Assembly: GCA_036489395.1 (NCBI GenBank)
Contig: DASXFW010000404.1
Location: 1-64,000 of the forward strand
Direction of reading: 5' to 3'
Length of the DNA stretch: 64,000 nucleotides
Origin: JASHVB01 sp036489395
GTDB taxonomy: Bacteria; Pseudomonadota; Alphaproteobacteria; Acetobacterales; Acetobacteraceae
A model generated the notes under the pieces. The model was not told the DNA's origin. It worked only from the letters and a program-made list of their open reading frames with translations, and made no database searches. Positions within the stretch are counted from its first letter, which is position 1; every line of letters begins with the position of its first letter. Below are positions 63,293-64,000 of this stretch, piece by piece. The translations under genes and the position numbers were made by a program.

Positions 63293-64000
63293 CTACAGAT
63301 ATTTCGCCGGCCGGATCAGCGCGCGCCACATATGCGCGACCGGGCTGTTGTCGAACCCAAGCCCTTGCTCCGGTTGGCGGAATTCGCGGCCGATCACGTC
63401 GGTGAATTCCTCCAGCTCGACCTGCACATCCGGATCGAACGAGTAGATGTCGTGCACCGTGATCATGCGGCCCGACATGTACCATTTGTGATTGAGCATC
63501 CGCTGGTAGTCTTCCTCCACATACGCGTCCGGCCGGTAATTCGCGCCGAACGCCTTGATGTAGGACTGCGGATATTCGTAACCGACTGACTCGTCGGGAT
63601 AGAACCGCAGCACCTGGTGAGCGCGGATGGCCCAGGTGATTTCCGCATCGACGTACGGCTCGACAAGCTGCGCACCCCAATAGCCGTGGTCGCCGCGGAT
63701 GAAGCCGATCGTGGAAATGTCGTGCAGCAGGCAGGCGAGCACCATCTTATCGCCGAGCCCCGCCTTCACCGCGTGCCGTGCACTTTGCAGCAGATGCATG
63801 CAGGGACCGAAGCGGTACTTGAAGAAATCCATCAACGTGGGCTGCGCCGGCATCGGCGGCAGGCGTGGATCGTCGCCCATCAGCACGCGCGCGTTCGGGT
63901 TCTGCTTCATCAGTTCCATGGTGTTCGGCGGCGGGCTGAGGTCGCCGTCCGCCAACGTATAAAGCCGCGACTTGACGACGATCAGGTCGAGATCGCGGCT
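63293..64000 (-). CDS. HD-domain protein (partial, 5' end outside window)
   Basis: At least 235 residues. The frame stays open through the window edge (the first 15 codons read SRDLDLIVVKSRLYTLADGD), so the start lies beyond 64000. HD phosphohydrolase features are LLQSARHAVKAGL (first metal His), ACLLHDIS near residue 95, and AIRAHQVLRFYPDE (third His). HD proteins hydrolyse phosphate esters or nucleotides; the substrate is unknown. The gene is convergent with ThuA. Confidence 0.8.
   Translation of the reverse strand, partial: SRDLDLIVVKSRLYTLADGDLSPPPNTMELMKQNPNARVLMGDDPRLPPMPAQPTLMDFFKYRFGPCMHLLQSARHAVKAGLGDKMVLACLLHDISTIGFIRGDHGYWGAQLVEPYVDAEITWAIRAHQVLRFYPDESVGYEYPQSYIKAFGANYRPDAYVEEDYQRMLNHKWYMSGRMITVHDIYSFDPDVQVELEEFTDVIGREFRQPEQGLGFDNSPVAHMWRALIRPAKYL

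Overview
This window is GC-rich DNA from a Gram-negative alphaproteobacterium. The clues are a hopanoid-cluster membrane protein (HpnL type), a MucR/Ros zinc-finger regulator, an FtsB-type septum protein, RND efflux with an OprM-type outer-membrane channel, and two-partner secretion. The mix would suit Acetobacteraceae or another Rhodospirillales member, but that is an inference. I see no rRNA, tRNA, insertion sequence or CRISPR array.

Layout. 0-6.3 kb: housekeeping and metabolic genes (hpnL, a PPP-type phosphatase, a MaoC hydratase pair, a CobW GTPase, a cyclase-family hydrolase, an SRPBCC protein, mucR). 6.3-28.4 kb: a secretion locus made of a TpsB pore, a 5493-residue TpsA adhesin (over a quarter of the window) and a CHAT-protease lipoprotein with TPRs, packed as one operon. 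28.6-35.1 kb: a TetR-controlled tripartite RND efflux operon with a clear promoter/operator. 35.3-45.0 kb: mostly single genes (response regulator, small hypotheticals, DUF2889, ftsB, PhyH dioxygenase, GST, YjbQ, iron-sulfur flavoreductase, 3-hydroxyacyl-CoA dehydrogenase, orphan molybdenum hydroxylase large subunit). 45.2-50.5 kb: an accessory islet with a DUF29 gene, a DUF4062/STAND NTPase whose 3' half is AT-richer and foreign-looking, the stranded TPR tail of the original gene, a PemK/Phd toxin-antitoxin pair and a lone RelB-like antitoxin. 50.5-64 kb: an SDR, a double-domain retropepsin, a luciferase-like oxidoreductase, a dipeptide-type ABC transporter with a divergent binding protein, and hydrolases (amidohydrolase, CocE/NonD, ThuA, HD) that look like a peptide/ester uptake and breakdown region.

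Intergenic gaps repeatedly hold long near-perfect hairpins of at least four families, mostly at gene 3' ends and between convergent genes. They probably act as transcript ends and belong to dispersed repeat families.

The two places most worth attention are the TpsB-TpsA-CHAT operon, with its recently amplified internal repeats and cysteine-bearing C-terminus, and the mosaic STAND NTPase with its displaced tail.
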